Position numbers and translations under genes: made by a program
Notes under the pieces: model-generated
The model's database searches: none
Told to the model about the DNA's origin: nothing
Seen by the model: the letters and a program-made list of their open reading frames with translations, nothing else
Shown: one piece after another, positions 12,413-22,474 of the stretch
How positions within the stretch are numbered: the first letter of the stretch is position 1
Layout of the letters: each line of letters begins with the position of its first letter
Assembly (NCBI GenBank): GCA_958298945.1
Contig: OY282606.1
Location: 28,307,740 to 28,371,739 of the forward strand
Origin: Atherix ibis
Lineage: Eukaryota; Arthropoda; Insecta; Diptera; Athericidae
Length of the DNA: 64,000 nt
Reading direction: 5' to 3'

Positions 12413-14254
12413 GATAATATTGATCTTTAAAAATAAAATAAAATTGTTACTAAATAACAAACCAGTCTCGTTCCTTCTCTGCCATATGCCGTATAAGTTT
12501 ATTGTGATTTTTCCTGTAATAGTAAATTTGTATTTTAAATTTTTTTTTATATATGGTAGTTATTTGAGATATTTTTATTGGTTTCGAATTTTTATTATTA
12601 CCGGAAAATGTGTAGGAAAAAAGTTTTGATTTGTTTTCCATTTAATTGAATAAAAACTTCCTATTCAATAATATGTGAAGATATTTTTATAGATTTAGCA
12701 ATAGTTTATTATTAAATTAATGAGCATACAAAATTGCCAGAATTTCTAATATAATTTAAGGTCTACGAATATACGAGTGTGCGGGGATGTGTAAATGAAC
12801 CATAAAGTAGCATGTCCTCTAAATTGTATTATACACCATCCTTGTAAGATGGTTTTTTTTTGTTGTTGTTCTAGATTTTTTTATTGTGCTAACAAAATTT
12901 CTTCTTACGAGATCTTTGCAGTATTTTTCTGTTTTTAGAGTTACAAATTGACGAGTATTTAGGCTGCTAGTTATAGTAGAAGAAAGCAAGTTCGTACAGT
13001 AACCAAAATTTTTACGAGCCATTTGCTGTTTATTTGAGAGAAATTGATTCACGAATTTGTCGCATGTGTTTAGATATTTTCCTATGGTCACATGGATAGG
13101 CCGTAAGAGAAAAAGATGAACAGTCGTACTATTGCAAAAGGATAACAGCATATCAAATGTGAGAAATCTTAACAAGTCCTTTTATATGCATGGTATTTTC
13201 TCTTGATTCGTGATTTTTTCCAATAAATTCCCCTCCTGATTCTGGTGATTTCTATAGTTCGGGTCCATTAAGTTAAAAAGTAAATGCGGGACAAGCGCAC
13301 AATTCGGAACACATGAAGACGACTCAATAGCACATAAATAAGTATTATCTTTGATACTAAGTCTTTAGAAAGACAAATGAATCCCCATTTATATCGCTAT
13401 CTGCTCGATAAACATTAATTTTGGGAAAGAGTTAGTCTAGAGTAAAATCCTGAAATACGACTAGAATGAATAAAGTTCTGAGCGGAGTCTTTTCTAACTT
13501 GCTGGAGGATATAATTAGCCTGAAGTTGAAGAAAACTCGAGTAATTAGCTGTTATGGGGCACACTCGTTTTGCCATGTCCTTGGTCAGAATGGTTCTACG
13601 ATTAAATGTAAAGTGGCACATTGAGTTTGGAATAAATTGACTGAAGTTTTTCTAACATTTTGTTTGTTAATGTTATCGTTTATTTTGTTAGTACTCTTTG
13701 TTTTTATACTTTATATATATTTTTTTGTTTTGTTGTTGACCCAAATTCAATCATCTATTATAAAGTGTTTGGTCCTGTTCCAACGATTGTTCCGATAGTG
13801 ATTGTGTAATTAGATGAATTTACTAAATTAATGAACTGTAGTTATTTCAATTTTCACTTTTTCAGATACTGACTTCGGGTGTTTTTTTTTGTCTTTTATC
13901 TGTAAATTATTGTAGATAAATTTAAAAAGCTACAATGTTCATTTCTTCAAATCGATAAGATCTCTTATTATAAATGGAATTTAATTTCATGCCAGATTAA
14001 AGCTTCTTATATGTTTATTTTTTGGATCTATAGTTATTTTACAATAATAAGCAGGTTTTTTTTAAATTGCGTAACAGTAAAATGATACATAAGAAAGGAG
14101 TAAACATTTATTGATGCTTCCGTAAATTGTGAGATTTAGTCAAGGTTTAATTTCATGAAGTCAGGAAATCTCATAGCTATTGCCTTTTTAAGCATCTATG
14201 TATGTTTTCTTACAAGAGAATTACTATAAAATGATAGTCGACTATAAAATTTTG
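12413..14254. other. AT-rich spacer, no recognised feature
   Basis: Open frames of 60-118 codons occur (minus 12819-13175 is the longest). None shows a domain, transmembrane pattern or repeat family that I recognise. Confidence 0.45.
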
Positions 14255-14255
14255 C

Positions 14256-14587
14256 CTAACGACTAACAGATAATTCAGGAATGTAAGAAACATTGAGGGA
14301 CCATCGACAATTGCTTGGAGAATTTTCCATTAGCGGGATTGGATACGAATGGAATTGGAACGATTGGTTGATGCCAAAAAGTTCTATTTCGTATGTCCAT
14401 ATGGGTCTGATTGACGTATTGTATAGAAAGACTTTTTTGTCAACTGCCAATTTTGATCGTTTATCTAAAAGTTTTTGTAGTTGTCTGTAGCGTCTGTCCA
14501 TTTAAGTTCTTTTTAGGTTTGCATATGCATTCCTTGTCAAACTTTTATCTATGTGCAGTCCTAAGTACCTGTTTTTTTCTGCAAATA
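14256..14587 (-). pseudogene. Jockey-like LINE reverse transcriptase, thumb region
   Basis: The minus frame 14256-14501 reads RRYRQLQKLLDKRSKLAVDK, then SIRPIWTYEIELFGI. This is the thumb block of jockey-clade reverse transcriptases (R.YRQL..LLD.RSKL....LLYK...KPIWTYG.ELWG). Just upstream, 14510-14575 reads KYLGLHIDKSLT in a shifted frame. The rest of this polymerase continues at 15868-16260, on the other side of the family B mariner, so the two pieces were contiguous before that insertion. Confidence 0.85.
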
Positions 14588-14589
14588 TA

Positions 14590-15864
14590 CCAGATAAGCT
14601 TAAATCCGCTGTTTGGTCATAGATGACGTGAATGATTGTATTAAGCTACCATGGGCACGCCATACTTTTTTTTTATGAGTTTGATACCTGTCAACATTAA
14701 TCAATGTGCATTGTCAGCAATTTCGTACAACAACATACATTTTTCTTTGGTAATCATGTCTAGTTTTGTGCCAGAAAAGGAGCATATGTGGGAAGCTCTG
14801 CTTTTCTGCTTCAATTTAAAGAAATCGGTTCCGAATCGCATTGAATGCTTATGGAGTCCTATTGTGACAGTGCTTTATTGGAAACAATATGCCGAGATTG
14901 GTTTCGTCGGTTCAAAGACAGCAATTTTGACTTGTGGGACAAAAAGCGGAAAAATCGGCCTAGGAAGGTTGAGAACAATAAATTGCAAGGATCTTTTGGA
15001 CGAAGACGATACTCAATCGCAAAAAATGCTCGCGGAGTAGTTGGGTGTTACTTAACCAACGATTTCCCTGCGTCTGCATGCCATGGGGAAAATTGAAAAG
15101 ATCGGAAAATGGGTGCCGCATGAATTGAACGATAGGCAGATGGAGCGACGCCAAAACACATGCGAAATATTGCTCGCCAGACAAAAAAGAAAGTCGTTCC
15201 TGCATCGTATTGTGACAGACAATGAAAAGTGGATATATTTTGAGAATCCTAAACGCAAGAAATCGTGGCATGATTCGGGTCAACCATCAACATCTTCCCC
15301 AAGACCAAATAGCTTCGGACGGAAGACGATGCTGTGCGTTTGGTTGGATCAGCAGGGTATCGTCTACTATGAGATGTTGAAACCTGGTGAAACTGTTAAT
15401 GCCCACCGCTACTACCAACAACTGATCAAATTGCACCGTGCTCTGCGTGAAAAAATGACAGACTATCAACAAAGACATGACAAGCTGATTTTCCTCCACG
15501 ACAACGCACCATCGCACACGTCAAAAATGTTCCGAAACTACTTGGAGACACTCAAATGGGAGGTGCTACCCTACCCCGCTTATTTACCAGACCTTGCCCC
15601 TTCCGACTATCACCTGTTTTCGTCGATGGGCCATGCGCTCGCTGAGCAGCACTTCGATTCTTACAAAGACGTCCGAAAATGGCTTGATGAGTGGTTTGCC
15701 TTGAAAGAGAAGGATTTTTTTTGGCTAGGTATCCACAAATTGCCCGAGAGATGGGAAAAATGTATAGCAAGCGAGGGTAAGTACTTTGAATAAATTTGTT
15801 TTGCTTTCTATGGAAAAAACGTTTTTTTTGACTAAAAGCAGCGGATTTAAGCTTATACATATGG
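14590..15864 (+). mobile_element. Family B mariner, near full length, TA target duplication
   Basis: TA lies at 14588-14589 and 15865-15866. The left TIR starts CCAGATAAGCTTAAATCCGC (a few bases shorter than CCAGGTGTATAAGCTTAAAT in the 39844 copy). The right TIR ends ...GCGGATTTAAGCTTATAC followed by a diverged ATATGG. At 1275 bp this is the usual size for a mariner. The element is inserted into a minus-strand jockey-like LINE, whose polymerase flanks it on both sides. Confidence 0.9.
14756..15793 (+). pseudogene. Family B mariner transposase, frameshifted, first catalytic Asp lost
   Basis: The start is ATG at 14756 (MSSFVPEKEHM). The N-terminal half is broken by frameshifts near 14835 and 14990 and stops near 15038 and 15053. 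From 15083 a 236-codon frame is intact and holds the linker WVPHEL (its residues 10-15), the second Asp in FLHDNAPSHTS and the third in PDLAPSDYHLF. These two are separated by exactly 34 residues, the DD34D signature of mariners. The first catalytic block, normally TGDEKW, reads TDNEKW, so Gly-Asp has become Asp-Asn and the metal-binding Asp is gone. The C-terminus GKYFE matches the family end. It cannot be active. Confidence 0.9.
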
Positions 15865-15867
15865 TAT

Positions 15868-16260
15868 TTCCATTAATAAGCTTGGAAAGGGATGGTTCTT
15901 GCCAAAGAGTAAAAGTAACATGAACACTTATTTCTTTGTTTACTTTTAATCTTCACTTGCTGAACCAGTTTTTAAGGGTATTTTGGTTTCTGTGACGTGG
16001 CAGGATGGTAGTGTCATCAGCATATATGGCTATGAAGGCGTTGTTGTTGGAAGGAATTATTATCATCAGCATATATGGCTATTAAGGTGGTGTCGTTCGA
16101 AGGAATAGAATACTGACCCTATTTTATTTCGATTACCTGAAAATATCTTTCAGAGAGGTAAGATTTAAAGATGAGAAAAAAAGACGAGGGGGAAGGGGAA
16201 GGATTTTGTTCAGCTTCCACAGTAGGCCAGAGTACCACACTCGGTCAAATGCATTAGAGA
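15868..16260 (-). pseudogene. Jockey-like LINE reverse transcriptase, palm region
   Basis: Minus frames read DISNAFDRVWYSGLLWKLNK (motif A, near 16200-16260) and ADDTTILPRHRN (the catalytic Y-A-D-D box, near 15990-16020). A 49-bp segment containing the YADD region is tandemly duplicated (16014-16062 and 16063-16110, diverged). The thumb lies beyond the mariner at 14256-14587. Decayed and inactive. Confidence 0.8.
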
Positions 16261-16264
16261 TATC

Positions 16265-18370
16265 TCAAAATACTCTTTCACTTCTTAAATAAATCCTTCT
16301 ATTTGCATATTTAAATATTTTATTGTAGAAAACTATATATTTTATTAGAAGAAATTTGATTTTAAATAGATTTTAAAATAAACTTGGAAGATAAAGAAGA
16401 AAAAAATTACGAACAAAAAGAAAAAAAATAACTAAATAAAACTAAATTCTTTCTTTTATTTAAGGTTTTTGCGCTCCGCAGGTGCCCAGTACTAACCTAG
16501 TTATTTGAATTAGGGGATGCTGTAAAGGAATAGATCATCGTCGCCGACTATAAGGACACTCAAAATGAATTTGGCTGAAGAGTGCTGATGGGTGGTTTGG
16601 GGCCATAATTTAGAATTAATTTTTGCCCCTCTTTAATTTTTATCCCTTTTCCCAATCCCTGTTCATTTTTTCATTTTTTTTATTTCATTTTTCAGTATTG
16701 ATTTTACTTTTTAATTGACGTCTTATTTTTTTCTTTCTCCCTCTCTCCCTCTCTTTCTCCTTTTCCACTCTCCTGGAAAAGTTAACACCTTTAATATACT
16801 GTGAATTTTTTTGTTTCTGTCAGCATAATTTTTTTGGTTACAAGCGTGCCATGGCAAGGTTAAGGTGTTCTCTAACTGATCGTGCTCCTGTTAAATTACA
16901 CTTTCTACTAATTCCTAAATTTTAATACTCATTGGAAATATTTCCATTACTCCAATTATAGTCTATAATCCTTTTTTTTCGATATCACTATTATACAATG
17001 AATGATATTTATATATGAGTACACACTTAAGAAAAATGTTTTAATTATCATCAGTTAATAAAAATTATGATAGTCTTAATAATTGCATTAGTAAAGAAAA
17101 GCTGCAAATAATAATATTGTACATAATAAAACCTTGACTTTACTGTATGATTAATAAAATATAAAAATTAGAGAAAAGTAGAGAAATTATAAATTTCCAA
17201 ATTTAGAAAAGAATCTTCAAAAATATAAAAATATACTTTTTTTTTGCATATTTTTCCCTATAAATTTGTTTCTATTTTATACTAATTCATTCCCTTAACT
17301 TAATTAAATACTGCAATCTAATCAACATTAATTGTTAAATGGAATTGCGTTAAGTGCATTTTTGGCAATCGTTCAATTTAGAAAAATTTGAAAGAACTGA
17401 AACAATAAATTACTGAGAATTCATAGAATTTTTTTTCATCAGTTTCTGAAAAGGACATTTTACCATTTTCATATAATTTAAAGAATAAGGACAATTAATT
17501 AAAAAAAAATATTTCAAAATTAAAGCAATTACACATCACTAAAAAAATTTAGCATTAAAATTGCACAAAACATACACCAATTGGATGCTGGGACAACAGG
17601 TGTAATTGGATGCAGATTTTTCAAACAAAATTTTTTTCAGGGAGTCGGCTCATTTCTCCTTTAGTAAATACGTTAATACACAAAATTGCTATATGAAAGG
17701 CTCTAAAAACTCACATGGGACTGTGGAGAAGCCATTTTATCGTGAGCATTTCGGTTATTTACCCATATTTCTTAAAAAATAAAGAAGAAGAAAGAATTAC
17801 TGTCAATTATGAGCAATATAACGGTATGATAACCGATTTTTTTTTTATATAAAATTGACAAAGTAGGTCCGAATCATATGTTATTCAAACAAAATGGCGC
17901 CGTAAGCTGTGAAACATTTAAAGTTCGTTATGGGTATGAGAAAGAAAAATACTTGTTTTTTATGGGATTAGAAATTCCTTTTTTTTTAAAGGCGACCATA
18001 CTTAAAGAGCACATGTTTCTGCTAGACATGCTTGTCGCGATCTTTATACGAAGATTTCGGGTAGGTTCAAAATTTTAGCAGAGATATGCTCCCACACATA
18101 CCATAACCAAAAAATATTATGCCAGAACATTTGGGGATAATGCAGACATCCAAAGGTGTTAAGTTCTCTATTGGAGAGGAAGAAGTTGAAAGAAGAAACT
18201 AAAAAAATGACTATCCAGGTAAAAAGGGGAGAAATAGTAAATAAGAGGTAATGTATAAAAATTAGAAAGGTGAAAATGGATCGAAAAAAAAATATTAAAA
18301 AAATTGTGAAACAACGAGACGCCTTGAGCGATATTTTAAATTCGACACTCACTAAACTGTTATCAGACAA
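16265..18370. other. AT-rich spacer, no recognised feature
   Basis: Pyrimidine-rich 16640-16790 and long AT stretches. The plus frame 17878-18078 (66 codons) has no recognisable motif. Confidence 0.5.
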
Positions 18371-18376
18371 TAGCTG

Positions 18377-18694
18377 TATTCCATTGGACCAATTTTGCTA
18401 CTACACTAGTTGTGTTACTGTCATCATCTACTTTACCTCGAACAGAGCAGTAATTTTCATTTGGAGTTACGCATACAATGTACGGTAGGTGGATTGTAGA
18501 TGCTACAGTGAAAATAGATATATTTGCGGGTTCGTTGGTTATGTTGAAATGTCATATTTGTGTTTTTATTGTTTATGTGTGAATAAACTCGGTATTGTCG
18601 GTGACTATTGTGAGATTGTATTTTACTGCTGTAAGTGATATGTTCATTTTATTGAGAGTCTACAGCGCTGTAGCGAAATTGGTCCAATGAAATA
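18377..18694. mobile_element. MITE-like segment with 25-bp terminal inverted repeats
   Basis: 18377-18401 (TATTCCATTGGACCAATTTT...) matches the complement of 18670-18694 at 23 of 25 positions, defining a 318-bp unit with no coding content. Target duplications are not clear. The right repeat immediately precedes, on the minus strand, a probable Tc1-like transposase tail (18700-19086). The segment may therefore be a deleted internal derivative or the outer end of that element. Confidence 0.55.
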
Positions 18695-18699
18695 CACTA

Positions 18700-19086
18700 A
18701 TATTTTGTAATAACTGCTGCCTCGACGGCCTAATACCGAATGCCTTTAATCCATCGTATAATGATACCGTCATGACGCCGACCCCTTCGTATTCGCTCGT
18801 ATCGTACGATCGTATTCTGTTTTTTGTGATCATCGAATTTTGGAATCTTCTGGCAGTAGTGCTGCCAGAAGCAACAATTTTTTGAAGATTCCATGTATGG
18901 TCTTGTCGATTTGTGCGCCATCTCTTTGTTAATGATCAAATAATCAATACCATCGATAAAGCTACCATAAAAAGTTGTGGCTTTATTACGAGAAAAGTTT
19001 CCAGTACGCATAATTTTAAGATTTGATAAGATCAATTCGCCTATAGGATCGTTCGATTTGACGCCATTTGACGTTATCTTGTCCAC
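18700..19086 (-). pseudogene. Possible Tc1-like transposase C-terminal remnant
   Basis: The minus frame 18730-19086 (118 codons) ends IIIRWIKGIRY and, past a stop, continues AVEAAVITKY. This resembles the Tc1 tail 'LI.SMPRR..AVI.A.GG.TKY'. The upstream residues are not convincing, and no catalytic DDE motif survives. Nested small palindromes (18848-18870 and 18842-18892) interrupt the coding sequence. Low confidence; it may also be a chance frame. Confidence 0.35.
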
Positions 19087-19900
19087 AAAAAAATCCAGTC
19101 CTGCTAGACATCTTTTGGTAAAAAAAATAATATTTTTTTATTTGGTACATAATGGCAAAATGTATTTAATGTACGTTATTGAAAATTTATGCAAATTTTT
19201 ATGCAAAAATATATTTGATAGATTTTTACTTTACAAACAACAAATTGAATAACTATTTACAAGCAGTCAATGAATTTTTTTTTTTTTTACAGAAATTATT
19301 ATAAAAATAATGCAAAAGCAAAAGATTTTTCAATTTCTAAACTGATCCATAAAAACTTTCGGAATTTTAAACAATCAACCAAAGTAGCAATGGTGTGTGG
19401 AGGGGTGTTTATCCTGACCGATACTAATCGAATTATTAATCTTAGCTTTTCATAGTTAATCGTAAAATTGCATCGAATTGCTTTTATTGATACGAAATAA
19501 ATTTCAAGGTTAGACTAAAGTTAATCTAAAGCATTAACAAAATATCAGAATTTAATAAATCCGATCACGTCTTGATCTAATAATAAAAAATAAGAAATGT
19601 GATTAAGATTTACAAGAGAAATTATCTGATATCATTTATATACTTGGGGATGTTTTCTGTTAAGCTGGTACACCTAATTCTGTGTTTAGCACATCTACGA
19701 GCATGCTGTGGTGCTACGTTGGTCATAAGTTATAACATTCACTCATCGATGGTGTATTATGTTATATATAATATTATGGAGGTTCAAGGATATCTATGTA
19801 TGGACATAAAAGTTTATTTATGTACAATATTAAAACGAGTGGAAAAAAAGTTTTTCTTTTTTCCATTCACACACAATTGGGACAGGGGGGCGAGAAATAT
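19087..19900. other. AT-rich spacer, no recognised feature
   Basis: Chance frames only (plus 18977-19252, plus 19270-19455, plus 19599-19907). Confidence 0.45.
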
Positions 19901-19916
19901 ATTGTAGAATATATGA

Positions 19917-20145
19917 AAGTTACGCCTGCAATAGTTGTCAGGTTCAAGAGCAAAATTTTATCGAAATAGATACTGTCCCGACATGGCACAAATTCTAGGA
20001 TAGCAGAGGACGATATGGAATCGATATGTCGTGGCGACTTATTGTCTAGAAAATTACTGCATAACGTTAAGCGTGTACTTTTCACATTTCCAATATCAAA
20101 GTTTACGCTTGGCAGGAAGATTTCTATACGGTATCTATTATATTA
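19917..20145 (+). pseudogene. Possible LINE ORF1-type RNA-binding remnant
   Basis: A plus frame with a single stop reads VTPAIVVRFKSKILSK, then DLLSRKLLHNVKRV, then SKFTLGRKISIR. The order resembles the FP-type ORF1 proteins of some insect non-LTR elements (P.IVVRF.SK, a LL...K helix, W..NGKI..R). About 500 bp downstream, on the same strand, is a reverse transcriptase remnant (20640). The link is inference from order and a short motif match. Confidence 0.35.
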
Positions 20146-20639
20146 GGAAAAAAAATATATACCATATAATAAAAAATTGTTGGCCTAATTTTATATGAAA
20201 TGCTAAATTTCTGATAGTTTTTAAAGAGATTTTATTTCTAGGCAAAATTCATTTAGAATGGAGTGTCTACATGTGATACGAGTATTGTATGCATTCTCTG
20301 AATATCATGCGAGAATTTTATGATTTCAATTTATTTCACTAATTTAACAATGGTGATGTTTAAATGGAAATTTTGCTGAAAAGCAAAAAATATTATAAAA
20401 TTTGAAATATATTGTAGAATATTGTTTAAAAACTATAACATTTTATCTACTTGAATATAGATTTTACTATGATAAAAAGGGTTGAATATAAAATTGGAAA
20501 TTGCAAAACCATAAATGCAGAAAGTTTGTAAATATATAAAATTAATTATTTTCTAATAAATTATATGGAATTTTAGATAATTTGTTTGAATGTGTTACAA
20601 CTTTACTCTTTTATAGATGATGGGAAAATTATTTTGGAT

Positions 20640-21016
20640 AATCAATTCTGCTTCTTGGTGAAAACACTTCAAAATTTAGCTTTTGCAGGAAAGAGTATTC
20701 TCCAGAAGTATTCTTTAGTATTTACCATGATTTTGATCATGTGTGGCACTCTGGACTCCTCTGGTAACTCAATAGATCTTATTATAAATTTATATCTCCT
20801 CCAATGTAATTTTCAGCTGTAGTCCCATTAGGCAGTATTATTGATCCCAATTGATAAAATATTAATACTCGTTACACTTAACCTAATTCTAAGAGCATTA
20901 TTGCTCCTTATGCAGATGATACGGTTATATTTACTACCTATACAAATCCCGGCATTGCTACTACTAATTTACAATTCTATATCCAAAAGCCTCAATTCTG
21001 GTTTATGAGGCTTTAC
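20640..21016 (+). pseudogene. Jockey-like LINE reverse transcriptase, palm with YADD
   Basis: Plus frames read SIYHDFDHVWHSGLLW (motif A, near 20710-20760; 'DISQAFDRVWHSGLLW' is the family form), VVPLGSIIDP (motif B, GVPQGS..GP, near 20820), then APYADDTVIFTTYTNPGIAT (catalytic Y-A-D-D, near 20910). The segment ends at FWF. The family C mariner follows at a TA. The 3' continuation (VRYL.LYLEK-like) is at about 22300-22400. Confidence 0.85.
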
Positions 21017-21018
21017 TA

Positions 21019-22290
21019 TTGGGTTGATGCAAAAGTTATGACCGTTTTTTTATGATCCTAGGTAAACAAATTTTTTCTTCAGAAATGAAGAATAGTATCT
21101 TCTTTTAAATGATTACATTGTATAAAGGATGATTTCACTCTACTTTCTATTTAGTTTTGGCCTGGCCAGAGTACAGTGAAGAGCCCTTGTATTTTTTCAA
21201 AATGTCAGTCGATAAAGTGCATTTACGTCATTGTTTACTTTATGAATTCCGTAAAGACAATACCGCGAGTGTGGCAACCAAAAATATTTGCGAAGTGTAT
21301 GGAGCAGATGTCATCATAGTTCGGCAGGTACGAAGATGGTTTACAAAATTCCGATCTGGGGATGTTTCACTAATTTATAAACCACGTACCGGGCGGCCAT
21401 TGAAGTCTGATGACGACAAGTTAAAAGTCATAATTGACACCAATCCACGTCTAACCACCAGGGAGATCGCGTCGATGATGGGAGTCAACCAAACAACCGT
21501 ATTAAGATATTTGAAGTATATGGGGATGGTTTCGCGGTACGACGTTTGGATACCTCATCAATTGTCGGCTGCCAATTTATGGGATCGTGTTTCAACGTGC
21601 ATTGCTTTAAGTGCGAGACAAAAACATGAACCTTTTTTGCATCGTTTGGTAACGGGAGATGAGAAATGGATCGTGTACAACAACGTGACAGGAAATAGCT
21701 ATTGGGCTATACCTGGACAAGCCCCATTAACAACTTCGAAAGCCGAAATCCATAAAAAAAAAGTTATGCTTTGTGTTTGGTGGGATTGCAAGGGTATTGT
21801 GTATTTTGAACTCTTGGAACGCAATCAGACAATTATAGCAGAACGATATTGTCAGCAGTTATCCAAATTGAACATCACCCTTCAAAAGGATAGACCAGAA
21901 TTGGTATACAGAAAAGGGGTAGTGTTTCATCACGCCAACGCGCGACCACATGTGGCTATGATGACCCAACACAAGCTGAATTGGGATGTTATCAAGCATC
22001 CACCGTATTCTTCAGATCTTGCTCCTTCCAATTTTCTTTTATTCCGATCACTGCAAAAATTTTTAAATGATAAAAAATTTGATACAATAGAGCAGGTAAA
22101 AACTTCCCTTACTAAATTTTTCGAATCAAAATCCACGGAATTTTACACTAATGGTATTAATAAGTTGATAAAAAGATGGGAGAAGGTTATAAGAACGGAT
22201 GAAAATTATATAATTGATTAAATAAATAATACAAATCTAAAAAAAAATGTTAAATTTTATATATAAAAAACGGTCATAACTTTTGCATCA
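21019..22290 (+). mobile_element. Family C mariner inserted in a LINE
   Basis: Left TIR starts at 21019 (TTGGGTTGATGCAAAAGTTA) after TA at 21017-21018. The right end carries the complement, AAACGGTCATAACTTTTGCA, then TCA followed by TA at 22291-22292. The outermost six or so bases (ACCCAA) of the right TIR are missing. TIR match over the conserved part is complete for about 25 bp. LINE sequence is readable on both sides, so this is a true nested insertion. Confidence 0.9.
21202..22221 (+). CDS. Family C mariner transposase, unbroken ORF lacking two catalytic Asp
   Basis: The first ATG at 21202 gives 339 residues, normal for a mariner transposase (about 340-350), with no stop or frameshift. 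Residues 1-110 hold two helix-turn-helix domains: RQVRRWFTKFRSGD ends the first and LTTREIASMMGVNQTTVLRY forms the second. The linker is WIPHQL (116-121). The catalytic core has D153 in TGDEKW. The second Asp, expected in HHDNARPH, is A245 (HHANARPH). The third, expected in SPDLAPSDYHLF, is N277 (APSNFLLF). The interval between them is 31 residues instead of 34 because three residues are missing before WDV. It should bind ends but not cut DNA. The open frame could reflect recent decay or retained DNA binding; I favour decay. Confidence 0.9.
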   Translation: MSVDKVHLRHCLLYEFRKDNTASVATKNICEVYGADVIIVRQVRRWFTKFRSGDVSLIYKPRTGRPLKSDDDKLKVIIDTNPRLTTREIASMMGVNQTTVLRYLKYMGMVSRYDVWIPHQLSAANLWDRVSTCIALSARQKHEPFLHRLVTGDEKWIVYNNVTGNSYWAIPGQAPLTTSKAEIHKKKVMLCVWWDCKGIVYFELLERNQTIIAERYCQQLSKLNITLQKDRPELVYRKGVVFHHANARPHVAMMTQHKLNWDVIKHPPYSSDLAPSNFLLFRSLQKFLNDKKFDTIEQVKTSLTKFFESKSTEFYTNGINKLIKRWEKVIRTDENYIID

Positions 22291-22292
22291 TA

Positions 22293-22440
22293 TTTGACAA
22301 AACCCCTTCTCTTTTTATACCTCAATGACGACATAATTCTAAAATATCTAAGAGTGCGTTACTTATAACTCTACCTAGAAAAAATATATATAGTGTGATA
22401 TAAAAGTAATGCGATTGGAATTTAACAACACAACCAATTT
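22293..22440 (+). pseudogene. 3' continuation of the interrupted jockey-like LINE
   Basis: The plus frame reads LNDDIILKYLRVRYL then LYLEK. This corresponds to the 'NG..IP....VRYLGL.LDKRL' segment that follows the YADD domain in this LINE family. It directly follows the right end of the family C mariner. Confidence 0.5.
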
Positions 22441-22474
22441 TCCTTCCACCTAGCTTTAATGTTAGTCACTCTTA

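Noticed and set aside
12819..13175. 118-codon minus-strand frame
   Set aside because: No recognisable domain, no neighbour or repeat context, and a comparable length arises by chance in a 64-kb window.
21157..22221. TTG start giving a 354-residue mariner protein
   Set aside because: The first ATG at 21202 gives the usual mariner length and N-terminus; the extra 15 residues are outside the family.
21202..22221. SETMAR-like host gene
   Set aside because: There is no SET domain or upstream exon, and TIRs and a TA insertion site surround it, so it is an ordinary mariner insertion.
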